Shown: positions 11,901 through 26,900 of the stretch, one piece after another
Numbering within the stretch: position 1 is the stretch's first letter
Layout: each line of letters starts with the position of its first letter
NCBI GenBank assembly: GCA_037783545.1
Contig: JBBELK010000504.1
Coordinates: forward strand, 1,426,001-1,490,000
Direction of reading: 5' to 3'
Length of the DNA stretch: 64,000 nucleotides
DNA from: Henricia sp. BOLD:AAB3569
Lineage: Eukaryota > Echinodermata > Asteroidea > Spinulosida > Echinasteridae
The notes under the pieces: generated by a model
The model's database searches: none
What the model saw: the letters and a program-made list of their open reading frames with translations, nothing else
Told to the model about the DNA's origin: nothing
Program-made: the position numbers and the translations under genes

Positions 11901-14900
11901 CAGAGAGTAGTGTTTTTCAAGACTCCCTCCCTCCTCCGAAATAGGCCTACTGCTTATCAACATTTCAGTCAGTACGTGTATACCATGAAATGTCAACAGT
12001 GCATGTAAAGTCCTATGCGGCTTTCGGCCCCTCTCCTTCCTACTCTTTGTAGAACACGCGAGAATGTCGGAGAAACAAAATGGGAGGGGAATTTCGGGGG
12101 GAAAAACGTTCAGACCCGTTACATTTAGGTTTTGTAAATAGGGGGTCTCTAATGCATTTTTGGTGTATATACAGATATGAGACTCACTCAAATTAATGTT
12201 GTAAAGTGGATCGTTAGGAGCTGCGTTCCACTAACGCGAAAGTTGCCAATGTTTGCAACGTCCGTCTGGCGTCAGCAAATTTTCATATTATACCATATAC
12301 ACGTATAGAAAAGTGCTGTGGCAAAGGTTGACGACGTTCGCATGAGTGGATTATAAGACGCCGTTTTGGAGTGAAAAACTGTAAATTGTGTGAAAATTTG
12401 AAACAACTATTTGACCGAAAACCTTATTAAAACCGAAGACAGAAGTGGTTCCAACTGTCCATTGCAGTGATTTCACCCATGAGTATTTTCATAAGAGAAG
12501 GATTATTGAAGGTGAATGTAGACCTATATAAATACTTATGCACGCGCATTTATTACAAGGACGCCCTCGTGTGAACGAAACTAAGCTCCTTACTGGTAAT
12601 ATGGCTACGTTTTCCTGCAGTATATCCGGCGGCTTTGCACAATTTCTTGAAAGCATGGACAGTGTCTTGCATGGTTTTCTTTGGAACGTGGTTGAGGTAC
12701 TGAGCCGAGTATTATACACACCCTCAATTGCACAACGCCATTTGTAACCGTTTCCGATCCAGTAAATAATCTATATTCAACATATACCATGTCACTTATA
12801 GGCTATGGCACGCATAAGTGACATTTATTCACATCAACGACATTGTTAAAAGTATTTGGAGATACAAATGTATCTCTAAATGCATTTCAAGATATCTCCA
12901 AATCGATTTCAAGGTATCTCCAAATCGATTTCAAGGTATATCTCCAAATCGATTTCGAGGCATCGATTTGGAGATATCTCTAAATGCATTTCAAGAGATC
13001 TCTAAATCGAATTCAAGATTTCGCGCAAGAGATATCTAGAAAACAGTTAGACCTTTTGAAAAATTTCGAGATATCTCTAATTACGTTTCAAGATATCTGA
13101 AAATGATTTAAGAAACTTTGTCGAGTTGCAAGCACCTTGTTGCAAGGCCTATCTTGTTAAAATATGAGATATCTTGAAATAATAATTCAAGATACATGTA
13201 TCTTGAAAAAAGAAGAAGAGATATCTTGAAATAAATACGACAATGCCTATAGGGTGAGAGACTGGGGAGACCATACCAGGAAAGCTCCATGGTCTGGACT
13301 GTCTAGGACCGTCTCATATACATAGACCTAAACAATAATGAATAACTTATATATACTCTCCAACAAAAGAAACTGTGCATGGTAAAAATTGCTGTATTTT
13401 TTCAAGAAGGTGGAAAATAAACACCAAATTCACAGACAATATTCTCTGACATTGTTAGAAAAAGGTTATGCACTCAAAACCTGCTCATGGCATAGTGCAG
13501 GACTTAGGCATGCCTGGGTGTTGATTTCACAATAGGGGTCCTACAGGTTGTTATGTAACAGAATTCCATAAAGTTCAGGTCTCGTTAGCAAGCCGTATAA
13601 AAGGACTACCCAAAAGTCAATATTCTCTTTCATGCGCGTGTCATTGGCTCCATGAGGCGAAGATGCACAGCAGTGATTAATGCACAAGGGGGACACACTC
13701 GATACTGACTTTGTGACTTCAATATTGGCAAGTCAGTTTTCAGCAACCTCTGAGAACACGAAGAACACATTTTGTACATTTCAAGTTCGGTTAACCATTT
13801 GAAAGATTTCATGGACTTTCATTAACAGTTTATTCCAGCGAGTTATCTGCCATGGCTGAAAAAAATACAGCAATTTTTATCATGCACAGTTTCTTTTGTT
13901 GGAGAGTATATTATAGGACTACGTGTGGGGGTGTCAATTTGACTCACATATTTTGCACATGCAATCCACAGTTTCTCGAAATATATGCTCGGATAACACA
14001 AGTGCAAATTTGTCGATCGTTTGAGAAAGAAAGAGATTATTGTTTGTGATATTCGCGATACCATCAACCAAATCATAATTATCTATTTTGGGCCTGCCGA
14101 TTCAACATAAAAAGCCCGATTAAATTTTCAAACTGTCCAAAGTCTAGGTTATGCCACCGTTCTCAAGTGGTATTTTCCCCACTAATTCAATACTCTAAAC
14201 GCCCATAACTGCGAGAATGTTTGAAAAAAGCGATGGTTTTAGAGCCCACGCAGGGTTAGGGTTGGCGGTCGTTGGCAGTCAGGTCGTTCAACTCAAGATC
14301 ACAAAACCCGGGTGCGAACCCGGCCTTTTTACCGGGGAACAATATTTTGGCCCCGCACCGCGGCGTACGCATTGTGGGGGCGACGTGTACGGCAACAAAT
14401 GGAGGGGCGGTACCCCTGAACCCTGGGCCCCCGTCAAGGTCCACTAAATACTTGACACCCGCGCCGTGGAGGTGATACATAGGCCTCCGGTTTACTGATA
14501 CTGACTCCCTTTCTTTTGCTGTCTTTGTCAATGGTTCTGTGCAAACCTTGCCCTGGGGGAATGTGGAGGGGGTATACTTAGTGAAGAGAAGTTGACGATA
14601 TTTGTAAGCACCCCCTACCGTCAGAATGAGTGCAGGTGTGTGTCCTGTGGTAGTCCATCCGAGCTCGAAACAAAGCTTAATACGTGGATGTAAAAAGAAA
14701 ACACGAATCGGTGCAATGTACTCCATGTACCAGTAAGCCTTATGCGTGTAACCATTGCACTATATGACTTGTGCATCGAATTCTTCCCATCAAAATTAAG
14801 TCCACATAATATGATGTTGCCATGTGGTGCACGCCACTACATAGCGACCTACAGTCTGGTTGCTTTATGCCATTCTCTCTTACATTGAAGACGGTATTGA

Positions 14901-17900
14901 TTCCAGGCTTCTCAGCTGCCATGCACCACATTACAACAACATACAGTCTTGTTATCGGGATATGTTATCTTGGAGGTTTACTTTAACTAGACCCGTCTAC
15001 ACGATCCCATCATTTTGTTGGTCAACAAGGACCAACATGTAGTTAGAAGTTGTTTGGTGTTACATGGATGCACTCGTCGAAACAATTGTCAAATATTTTA
15101 AGACTCGCGAAAGGGCCGCCTTCTTTGCTAGGCCAAACTACAGTAAACCATACTCAGTGCCTTGGGGGAATAGTCCCTGTGCATGGGCTGGATTTTCCCA
15201 GCTCACGTGTACAAACACTGCACTACAATGCATACTGCATGGCATCCTCTTTCAGAGTAATTACGTGGATTATATTTTTGAAAGAAAAATGTTTTTATGC
15301 CATCTTTTAAACGGGGAAATACACAAAATTGCGACCCTTTAGGTTCTAAACCAGCCTGAAATATGGACGTACGAATATTTTCAGCCAGTTTCGTTCAGGC
15401 GCCTGGGAGTTATCAATAACAAACAGAAAAGGGCTTACTAAAATTAGTATATAGGCCTATGATATGATGAAATCGAAAACATGGGTTTACCGCGCAGCAC
15501 GGTGTTTGACTTCTACCAAAACAGTGTCCTTGCAATAAATGTCAGGGCTTTGGACCAGTTGGCATTTGGCGCCAAATCTAATGACAAATTATTTCACAGA
15601 GATAATCGGTCATTCAACTGACACGAACTGACGTTGATCTGTCGTTCTTACAAGGTAATTTCCCCCCCAAAAAACAAAAATCCAAGGGCACTCTTGAAAA
15701 GGTTCGAAAAGCAATACAAATCCCATGCCGTCACGCAAATTTTATTCTTGACTTCTGATTAGGATCAGAAACCGTGAAGTTTACGCGAGTAGTAAACGGA
15801 CGTTCGTGACCCGGTATGGCGAACCGAACGCCACGCTCCGTCTGTTACAATGAATGGAGGAATGTACAGGTTTGTTCGCCGTGAATCGGCGATATATTAC
15901 CGGGGTGGGCTGTCTCAATTAACCCTTTACGGTATAGCAGTGCCAATGACATCGTTTTTAAATTAATCTTTCTGACAGCTTACCCACGGATTCGAAGAGT
16001 GTTCATCCGTAAAAAAAGATAACGTACGGGCGTTCGTTGGCATATGCCAGGTAGATATAATGCACCCCCACCCCTCAAACCCCCAAACCCCCGGGATACC
16101 CCACCTAAGAGGTGGGGATTGCCCCTTTTTTTGGTGACAAAATCCATACCCCTGGGGCAACATTTAGGTGACAAAAATCCCCACCCTCGGGTGCACGCAA
16201 AACATGCGCGTCATGAAAAACGTGATCAAACCCCACCTATAGGGGTAGGTGCATAAATGGATCACTGTATTGTGAAACTACGTTGTTGACTTTCTATACG
16301 AAGTACGTGTACATAATTATACATGTAGCGAAAACTTAACAAATCTTGTATATCAATACACATGCACTGCATAACTTTACCGAGCAACATAGGAAACGCA
16401 CTTTTTTAGTTGAATCAAAAATCGAAATATTCACATCAGCTTCAGCTTCAGCATGACTGCATAGGCCTAAAGCTTCTTGGTGCTGAAAATTCACACTCCC
16501 AGATTGACTTGTTTTCAATCAAAAAGTGGAGAAATATTTTGCCTTTATTTTGTTTAGGCCTAGGCCTATTTGTAAAAAAAAAAAAAAAACCCAGAGAAGT
16601 CCAAGTTATCTCCAAAATAAACACCCAGGTTAAAAGTAAGCCTATATTAGGAATCGTTCACTGAAATTATAGAGGGCAGATTTTCAATTATGGCTGGATC
16701 CGAATTAGTGGCTTTGGCTGTGGCTGTTGCTATGCTGTTTCATTGTCCGCCCATAACAGCATAGCAACAGCCATAGCCACAGCCAAAGCCACTAATTCGG
16801 ATCCAGCCTATTTTAGAGAAAATAACCAGTTGGTTCGGACCAATCCATTCTGGGAAAACCCTGCATGCGTGCACACGGAGTGTTACCCACCCTTTTCACA
16901 ATTCCCTCTTATAGTCACATTGTTAACAATGATCACATCAGGGAAAAAATCTATAAGTATGTGTGGCACAGCCCAACCCTCTGCATTTAAGGTTTGAGAT
17001 GCGGAGTCATGAATCGCGCCCCCGGCTTGAAATTGCCCGGCCAACCCCCATCGATTTGAACCCTTCCTTGCTCAGAGGGTGAATGGTTTACATTGCCCAG
17101 TTATAAGAACAATCCTCAGGTATGGAATCGCAATGAAACCCTGTGCCTTGTCCGCAAAGCTCGGTGCGAGCATGGGATCGATACACGCCGCGAAGGTGCG
17201 GGGGGAACCGACAGGCCTACCGATATGCAACCCTCGTTCACAGCCAAATCGGGCGTGTCCCTGACCATTTCTCCAACTAGACGCTAGTGTAACATACGAA
17301 AAGTTCTCTATTGGGGTTGTGTTTTGTTCCTCCATGGTTACGGTATAGAGGCCGAGAGCGGGTGAGGCACGAAGAAATAACACACGGCATGAGCTCAGCT
17401 ATACGAAGAAACAAATGTCATTCTCAAGAACCCAATTCTAAACAGCTTATAGCCTATCTGGGCATAGAATACAACAGAAGATCAGCTTAGAACAATAACT
17501 CTGACTAAGTGGCAAAATACGGAAATATCATACCATTTCAGGGAGGAAAATAGAATGTGATGTCATATGACAATCATTTCTGTCTTCTGAGTAAAGACAG
17601 GCTCGGCGTAATGGTCAGCCTGTGGAGTATACCCATACGAGGTCACGTATAACCATACAAGGCTAAAACCACATCTTACTTCTTGGAATGTTGTGTGGGT
17701 TTTCCTTGTAAACGAGAGACCTTGGAGTGATCTACGAAACCTGTTGTGCTAATGTGGGTCATTGAGAGTCCAAATTTGTGTCTAACACTAAAGTCACAAC
17801 ATTAAACCTAATACAGGATTCGCAATGTCTCAAAGTTTTACCATTTGACCGGAAAGACCTTACTGAAATGAAAGGTAGAAGTGGTTCCAACTGTCCAATG

Positions 17901-20900
17901 AAATTATTCTGCCTGAGATGACATCTGTTTAGGAGAAAACGATAATCGAAGATGAATAATACATAGGCCTGTGCGTGTGCATGTGCATTTTTACAAGGGC
18001 GCCCTCGTGCGAACGAAACTGATGTTATTGCTCTTTTTTTGTTCACTAAAACAGGGAACTATAGGCTGGTTGCTTCATCGTGGGGATTCTTGAAAGCATT
18101 AATACAGTTTTTCATTGTTTTATCGGAACGTTTGAGGTACTGAGCTGACTTAATACACACGGGTTTATCGTACACATCCTCAATCACACATGGCTATAAC
18201 ACTGTTTGTAATAGTTTTCCAATCGTGTAATGTACCTTTAAAGTCGATTTAATTTCGGCGTGAACGATCAAGGCTCACATTTTAGGCCTTGACCTTGGTG
18301 CCATATCGTGGTCTTCCCATATATTTTAGGGTTTCTATAACTGTCATTTGCAAATACCACAAAGACCACAAATACCACTACGAATGTACAAAAAACCACA
18401 AGTGGCGGAACGAAGGAGAAATTCCCATCGCCCCGAACAGGGCGTAGCGCTGGGCACATAGCGGAGTGCAGACCATGTGCAGACCTAGCCTGTTTTCCCA
18501 GTCCATCCATTTCGAAGACAAAGTATCGGGTTGCCATGTTTGATTTCATTGACCAATCAGATGGCGCCAACACCAACAGTTTTCTGCCGGCAAAAGCTTC
18601 TATTGGTCGTACCACTGAACTATGCACCAATCACGACGTACCCTCCATTTGCCATTGCTACATAGCCCCTTTGCACTCTGCATGTGACGACACTAGTCTA
18701 TACTGCAGACCCTTTGCACGAAAACACGTCTCCCTGCGGTCAAATTAAAAACTCGTAAATCCATCGTGGGAGGGTCCCCAGCAATTCCGCCAAGGCGTTT
18801 GTAGACGCCATAAATACGTCAGGAATACCGACAGACCTGCTAAACGTTTCACTTGGAATCAACTCCGGGCAAAGTGTGGTGTTGTGTATTCCGTTTTGGT
18901 GACCATTTTCAATCAATCCAATTTAAAATGTTAGCACCCAGTGCTAAGTTTATTAAATTGTTTATCGGTGAGAAAGGGGCAATTCTGTCAAAATAACGTG
19001 AGAACGTGCACTGATGAGAGAAGTAGAAAGTGTGGGCTCGGAATTGGTGAAATCGTGGAGATAGGAAAATAAAGTGCCAAGCCCACAAGTATGATATCTA
19101 AACCTATACACAAAAATTACAGGATGTCCTAAAAATTAGTAACTAATTAGTAATTACCGGGGATTTTGAAAAATGACAACCACTGTCCTTTAACATCACC
19201 GGGTTCTCTTTCTTATGACACAAAAAAAATCTCGAGTAGGGGCTTATACTCGAGCACGGATGACTGAGTACGGATGGTTGAAAGCGACCCTGTCAGAAAT
19301 AGTTTTGTACCAGATTATGAAACAAACAGGGGGAAAAGACCAATGATACCGGTAACTTTTAGCTCAGTGAATCATTTTGGTTTCAAAAAAGCGATGAAAA
19401 ATTACGTCCATACATGTATATGCTTTTCAGAATTTGTGCGATTGCACCGTCCCATTTAGGCTGGTTCCCTGGCTATGTACTGCCCAAAATGGAGCCATAA
19501 AAATCGCAGTAGTCAGGGGTCTATATAGACTTGATTTCAAGTCTGTAACTATAGACCGGTTGGTTCGTAAACCGCAGCAGCGTAGTCGCGAATGGACTGG
19601 GAACAAGTCTAATCGACCTCAGTTACAGACTTGAGAAACCTGTTTCCGTTTTGTACACGTTCTATGGAGTTTGCTACCAGAATTGGACGTAGAGAGCTGA
19701 TTGGTCGAAACGCAGGACGACATTAATATTCATGTTACTCCTTCGACTTGTTCTATGACAACTGCGTGATTATATATTACGCGCTATTAATGCATTAATA
19801 TTGGCGCGAATACAGGTTTCTCAAGTCTCTAAACAGGTACTATTCATAACAACGACTGTTGCGTGTGGGGATTATAGGCGTCAGACGGACCAAATACGAC
19901 TGTTTAGAGACTTGACCTCAAGTCTAGGGTCTATAGTAGTTTCGTTCATATGAGAGCGCCCTTGTAAAAAAGTGTCTGCACACACATTTATATGAATTCA
20001 TCTTCAATTGTCGTTTTCTTTAAAAACAAAAAAACAACATAGCATCTCGGGCGGAATCACTGCATTGAACAGTTGGAACCAATTCTAATTATATATCTTC
20101 CGCATGAATGAGGTTTCTCTATAGTCAAATGGTGGTTGACAAATTAGAATTTGAGACACTGCAAATCCTGTGTATGGACTTCAACAGACATATAGGCCTA
20201 CTATGTAGTGTAATCGGCACAGCACGATGCTGCTTGATCGCATGAGATGCCATTCACCCCGCGTCCTCTCACCCCCTCCTCTTCGCCCCCGTTGCAAACT
20301 GCCCCAACGCGCCGAGTCCTATATACATGTCGTTTGCACTAATCGTATCACCGCCATCCCGACTTCGATAAACATTGTAATACGGTCTGTTTAACCCATA
20401 TAATTCACTCGCACGCCCCGATACCGTATAATTAAAATAATACGCTGGGGCGGTAATCCGAAAGTGGGTAAGTGAATCAGATATAGCCCTTTCCTCGGGA
20501 TCAATTTCACAGAAACAAAAAAAGGGGTTCCCGCGCGAGTAGGGCCTCGGGGGTTATTGGCAAGATCGAAGCGAGTGGGGGAAGGGGAGATATTGGGCGT
20601 GTGGCCCGGAGAATGTGCAAAGCGTGGGGGAGAAGTGCTGCCATTGCGGGGTTTTAGGGATGCGGCTTGGAGCGTGTGCAGCGCGCGGCGATACAGAGAG
20701 AGGGAGAAGGGTGCAAAGTAGCCGGACCGATCGGGGGCATGCATAGAGGCGCGAAGCGTGGAGAGTGAGAGCGAGAAAAGGCCACGGCGGTCTTTTTGGA
20801 CGGAGGGAGAAACCTCTTGAAATTCCTCGCCCCCATTGATTGATCCCGGCCTTAGCAGGCCGTTGAACCTGGCCTGCGGAGATGGCTCAGAATGGTAAAA

Positions 20901-23900
20901 GGCAAGTCAGTACATGGACTGAAGGGGTTGCAGGGGAATGACCGGCCATTCAAGGAGAGGCAAAATGGAGGTAACCATCGCGCGACAGATTGGTCCTTGC
21001 CTCATTTTAAGTATTCGTTTTATTGCGTTCATACTGAACTGCAATTTACTTCACAGCTGTATCATCCGATATTTCTTAAAGCCCCATACCGTTTATAATC
21101 TTTACTTACCATCGAATCCACTTAAGGTTTGGGGTTTTCTTAAGTTTCCAGTTTACTGGATTTTAATTAATCAAAAAATATCTTTGTTTCGAAACGGAAT
21201 TTTGAATTCGTAAGCGACTTTTACTTTTTCCATATTGCATGCATGTACCGACAGAGGGCGCACTAGGTCCAGCTTTACCGCACAACCATGAGCAGGTTCC
21301 ATCCAGCGTCGAGTATGGCCGTGTCCGAAATATGTTTTTCGCTACGAGTAGAAATTAGCCTACACATATGGTTAAGCCGTCTACCTGGGATCTATCATTG
21401 ACTCGTGTGAAAATTCAAGTCGTAGCCATAGAACCCGAACGAAGCCTGAAGTTTGACTGGAGTCCATGTCACTGTCTCGAGACGTTCGTGTGCATCAGAA
21501 GGTTAAGCGCCCGAGTGTGACGAAATGGCGAACGAAGTGATGTTACCCGAACTTTACTGCACTCCTTTACTGTGATCGCGCGTGCGTGGTCAGATATCGA
21601 TTTTATTTAACTAATTGAGGCTTAGGTTCCGTGTGTGTATAACTGTGCTCGGACAACGGAGCCTGCACGGTGGGGCCTATTTTATTTCACACGAAGGCGC
21701 CCCGGTGTAACATGTGTTTACACAAATTTGTACAAATTCATCTTCAAATTTCTTATAGGATTTTCCGGTAATTTTACCACTTATATCAAGCAAATTCTAT
21801 AGAACGATACTTTAATTTCATCCCCGAACATTGACGAGCTCACTTCTCAATTTGGATTTTGGATTTAAACAAGTTACCAATGGATTTCATTTGCTGTGCA
21901 GTATATAATTCAATTTAACATGCGTTCTAATTCGTCCCGATTGCGAGTGGAATTCGTCTCGTGCGGTGATCGGCATTGTATTGAAAAAGTGAATTCGTCT
22001 CTTTTCATTTATTTTAGCACTTTGGTCACTTAAATTTAGAGAGTGCATTCCTTGCATTTCCTACTCCATAGCATGAAAACCTATAAATGTTCCGTTTATT
22101 TTTGCATTTTCTTGTTAAATGTTCGTTTAAATCCGATGGCAAAAGATGGCTGACGATGTTGGAGTTCAGAGAGGCAGATAATAAAACAAGTATTTAAATG
22201 CGATAGAACAAAATCTGGACAGATTTTGTAAAAGTAACCAATGAAATTACCAGAAACGAAATGTAAAAACCAAAGTGCTAAAATGAATGAATTATTTTCC
22301 CCTTTTCAATACAATACCGATCATCGCACGAGACGAAATCCACGCAATCAGGACGAATTAGAACGCTGTCAAATTTAAATTATATAAAATGAAATCCATT
22401 GGTGACTTGTCTGATTCAAATTGAGAAATGAACTCGTAATTGCTGTTCGGGGACGAAATTAAAGTATCGTTCTATATGGAATTTGCTTGATTATAAGTCA
22501 CTGTATAAGTGCGAAAATTACCGGGAAATCCTAAAAAGATGTCATCTCGGACAGTTGGAAAAAACTTCCACTTAAAGATACTTATACATGATTGGTAAAC
22601 TGTTACAAATAGTTTTATCCGCCTGTGTGATTGAAGATATGCATGATTAAAACCAACTTGAGCAAAAACCAGCTCCGTACTTCGTCTAACTTTTGAGAAA
22701 ACAGTCAAAAAATGGTTTGCAGTAATTTCGCCCCAAAACCACTTCGCCCTGAACCACGGCCTGTGCACGAAGTGGTTTTGGGGCGAAGTGACATTTGGGC
22801 GATGTAGTGTTTGGACGAAGTAATTTGGGGCGAAATGGCATTCAGTCGAAGTGGTTTGGGGCGAAATGGCATTCAGTCGAAGTGGTTTGGGGCGAATTGA
22901 ATTTTCGTCTCGTGAGACGAAAACTAATTGTTTTACTCATTTCTCAAAGACTATAGCACTTCAGACAAAACTATTTCAGGGGAGGTTTTCTGCGGTCATC
23001 ATGTTTATATTGTGTAAGTTAGGCGTAAATCTGTGAACATTTCTGATTTTCGAGATTACCAATGATGCATGTATACTGCCTTTAAGGTTATTCCGGTCAA
23101 ATGGTTGATTTTTAAGAAATTGCAAGTCATGTAAGCGGGTTTTTAAAATTCTACAGTGTAGGCCTAAACGGCATTTGAATTTTAAACACTCTGTATTTAT
23201 AGCAGGGTATTAGTTGGGTACTTTGATCGCTTACGTGCAACAGTTTTATATGTAAAGCGCAAATAACACCGTGCGATATCAGAGAACAAAGTTCGTGCGC
23301 GAAAAAAGAAAAAAAAAGAAGTGTATACATGTATACAGAAACTCCTGACGCGGGGTCGATGACCGAGTGGACAACGACCTGCGATTTGACACATCCAAGG
23401 TGAAGCAATTTCCCCCAATGCTGCAATGAACAATTATTCCAGTCATTATCTTTCATTATAAAACGTAGCTATCAAATTGGATATAGAATTTCTCGCGAAC
23501 ACTGACCACTGCCCCATGTCCATTATATACAATACCAAAAATAATATCGCAAATATGCAAGGAAATGCGTCGGTGCTAAATGTTGACGGTGTAATGAAAC
23601 TCAATTTCGACAGCTGTGAATAAGATTTTTTTTCATCCGTTAGGCGACTGAAGGGATAATTAGGGATAATAGGCCTACTCGCGTGGGGGTTTCATAACGA
23701 CTCTTTATGAAACAGAAAATGCAAAGAGTAGAAATCGCAAATCTTCCAATTTGTATAATATAGTTAAAGACCAAGGGTTATCACTGATTCATAACGTTCT
23801 CGTACTGATCTATAGTTCTGCATATTTATATTTTAAAAATCCCATCACATTAGATAGACCTATTAAGCCCTAACTGTTATAGCTATATAATGTATTTCAT

Positions 23901-26900
23901 TTTATTTTGAAATTTGTGACAGTTTGGTGTTTTAACTGCGGATTCTTGACGAAACTGAAAGCGATTTTAAAGATAGTATAGATTGGTAAACTGTTACAAA
24001 TAGTTTTATCCCCATGTGTGATTGAAAATATGCATGATTAAAACCAACCCGAGCAAAAACCAGCTCCGTACTTCGTCTAACTTTTGAGTAAAAAACAGTC
24101 AAAAAAGGGTTTGCAGTCATTTCGCTCAAGTACCATTTCGCCCCCAAACCACTTCGCCCAAGTACCATTTCGCCCCAAATCACCTCGTCCAAACACTACC
24201 TCGGCCAAATGCCACTTCGCCCCAAAACCACTTCGTGCACAGGCCGTGTTTCAGGGCGAAGTGGTTTTGGGGCGAAATAGTTTTGGGGCAAATTGAATTT
24301 ACGTCTCGCGAGACGAAAAATAATTGTTTTGCTCATTTCTCAAAGACTATAGCACTTCAGACAAAACCATTTCAGGGGAAGTTTTCTGCCGTCATCATGT
24401 TTATATCGTGTAAGTTATGTGTAAATCTGTGAATATTTCTGATTCTTCGAGATACCAATCATGTGTACTGCCTTTAAAATGTTGAACCCCTGAGAAACAA
24501 TTTGACTTTTTATCGGTTCGATTTAAACAACAAGATTAATTTTTCTACGAAGCCAAGAAGCCTGTTGATTCGTTCATTAAAAAGTTCGTCACATTTCCGT
24601 TTCAAAGAAGTTGTTTTTACCATCAATTTAAAATGCAGACGGACAGACCTAATGAGTTTTTATAGATAAGACTCATGCCGTGCATGAATCATGAGCCCAC
24701 CGTTAATTTAAAGCCCATTTGCAGTGACCAACCATTTTCTTTCATGAATTGACAAGATAAAACCCGACTAAAAGCGTCGATACCAATGAAAGCATGCACC
24801 ACATGATTTTTCCCCGGGTAAAATGGTATACCTTTGTCGGAGAAATTGCCAACTGAATGTGCTTTTTTAAAAACGAAACTCGTTTGCCAATCTTTACCAT
24901 TCATGTAACACAAAAACCAAGGTTTTCTGAAGTATTACTGCATCTATGTAGCTGAAATTTCTACAAGTTTTTCAACACTATTAGTTAGGTGATGCTGTTG
25001 CTATAAATGATATATTGGGCATGTATAAACATTATAAGCATTCCAAAACGAACTCGATGCACTGAGCGAACGTTCACCCACGGGCCATCCTTTTTATAGA
25101 GGGCGTCACAAATTTCGTTTTAAATATCCGCAATTGTGTGATTTATTTTTGGTCTATTCCTGGCTGAAGGTGGAAGTGTTCTGCAGGAAAAAAAAACATG
25201 TGAAATGAGCCCGATGGGGCCGGCTGAACTAAACTGAGCGCAACAGGCCTCCCCCGGGTCCCCCGCACACGAGCGCGCTAAACCCCCGTGTCACAGCAAC
25301 GCCATTAAATCTCCACATGAGAGGAAGTGTGGATTAACGCGTATTTGTCTCAGAAATAGTGAAATAAACCCTCCAAGTTTAACTCTGACTCTGTGCTGAG
25401 AAAAATGACAGGTGGAAAATCTCGGGGTAAGTAGCCGTTTAGAATACCCCGCGTAAATCACCATTAAATATTTGCGGGGTTCGGTGTTGAATTAAAAGAG
25501 AATACGAGTTGTCATAAATCAATTGGTTGGAAAATAACCGTCTTTGCAATTCTTTGCAATATACGAGTCGCATTCCATTGTTTTGTTTGGTATGACAAAT
25601 TCACTGAAATCGGATTAAGAGGAACCCAAGACTCGAATTATCGGATTAAGGTTTGTTTACACGACTTGCATTTTCCAAGTTCTCCAGTAATCACTTTCTA
25701 CCGTAAAAAGTTAAGAAGTGCAAAAACGTGGAGAGTCTACAAAAATATAAAACAAGTAAAAAAAAAAAAAAAAAAACAAGAAACGTGTCTATTGTCGTCC
25801 TGTCTTAGTTAAACTATTTTCAGGCAATTATTTATTTAAGAAATTACTTTAATTTTAATTTTGTAATTTTCAAGTTTTCGGCTTTCGATTGAGGCATTAG
25901 TTCAGATAGACGTGTTTTGTATAGTTCGTACGATTGAAAAGAGTTACTGCAGATGTTTAGAACTGCGTACATTAATAAATTGGTCATGATCGAATCTGGT
26001 ATGCGAAGTTTATACAAAAGTGCATGCATGACGTTTTGGGCACATGTCTTGATCATTGCACGACTGTAATAGTCCTAAACGTGGATGCTAAATCGATCGA
26101 CTGTGCAATAAATTCTCGGTTTCTAATCAATATACTACCCATCCAGTTAATTTTGATCAAAACGTTTTCATTCTGATCGACAATAATTGTTGCGCAGTTA
26201 GTTACAAGGAGGTTGCAACACCGGACCCCTGAGCGGCAAGCTAATGTTTAAAGGGCCCATGACATGCTAAACCACTTTTTGCCTAATCTTTGCTTCATAT
26301 GATGTATTACTTGTTCAGCAAGACATGCTATTGTTCGTTTGGATGTAAAATCAATAAAAGGTAGCCTTTTTTAACTTTGAAGATTTCATTGCAATAAACC
26401 ACAGACAGAGGGCGCTGTTTGGAGTGCGGAAGACAGAAGGGAAAAGTTAAGAAAAAAACGTAAGACTTCAAGATGGACTTGTGGCAAATTGCTGCAGTTT
26501 TATCCCCCAGTATCGTCATGGCTTACAACAGGAAACATGTAGAACAAGTCATCGATTACAAAAGTTCCAGGACGTTTGAGAAAAAAGGTGGAATCTTTTG
26601 TGCACAGTTGAATGTGATTTTCCTGTGTTTGCCTCTTGTGACATCATGACCTTGGTCATGAATATGCATATTCGCATTAGCATAAAAACTAAAAACCTTT
26701 GTTTTAACCCCCAAAACAAGCTCCAAATATAATAGTATTTTTTTGAATGAACATGAGTAGGATATTGGTTTTATAGCATAGATTTCATTGATAAAAATCC
26801 CAAATAAGGGGCCCTTTAAATAAATAAAATATTGCAAAAGAAAAAACAATTGCTGTGCATCCGATTCGTTCGACGCCATCCACTGAAACGCCAAACAGTA

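Noticed and set aside
12845-13100. CRISPR-like array
   Set aside because: Units are contiguous and degenerate with no spacers, and the sequence is eukaryotic.
14256-14726. 156-codon minus-strand open frame
   Set aside because: Overlapping long frames exist on the other strand in the same GC-richer stretch, and there is no motif or start/splice support.
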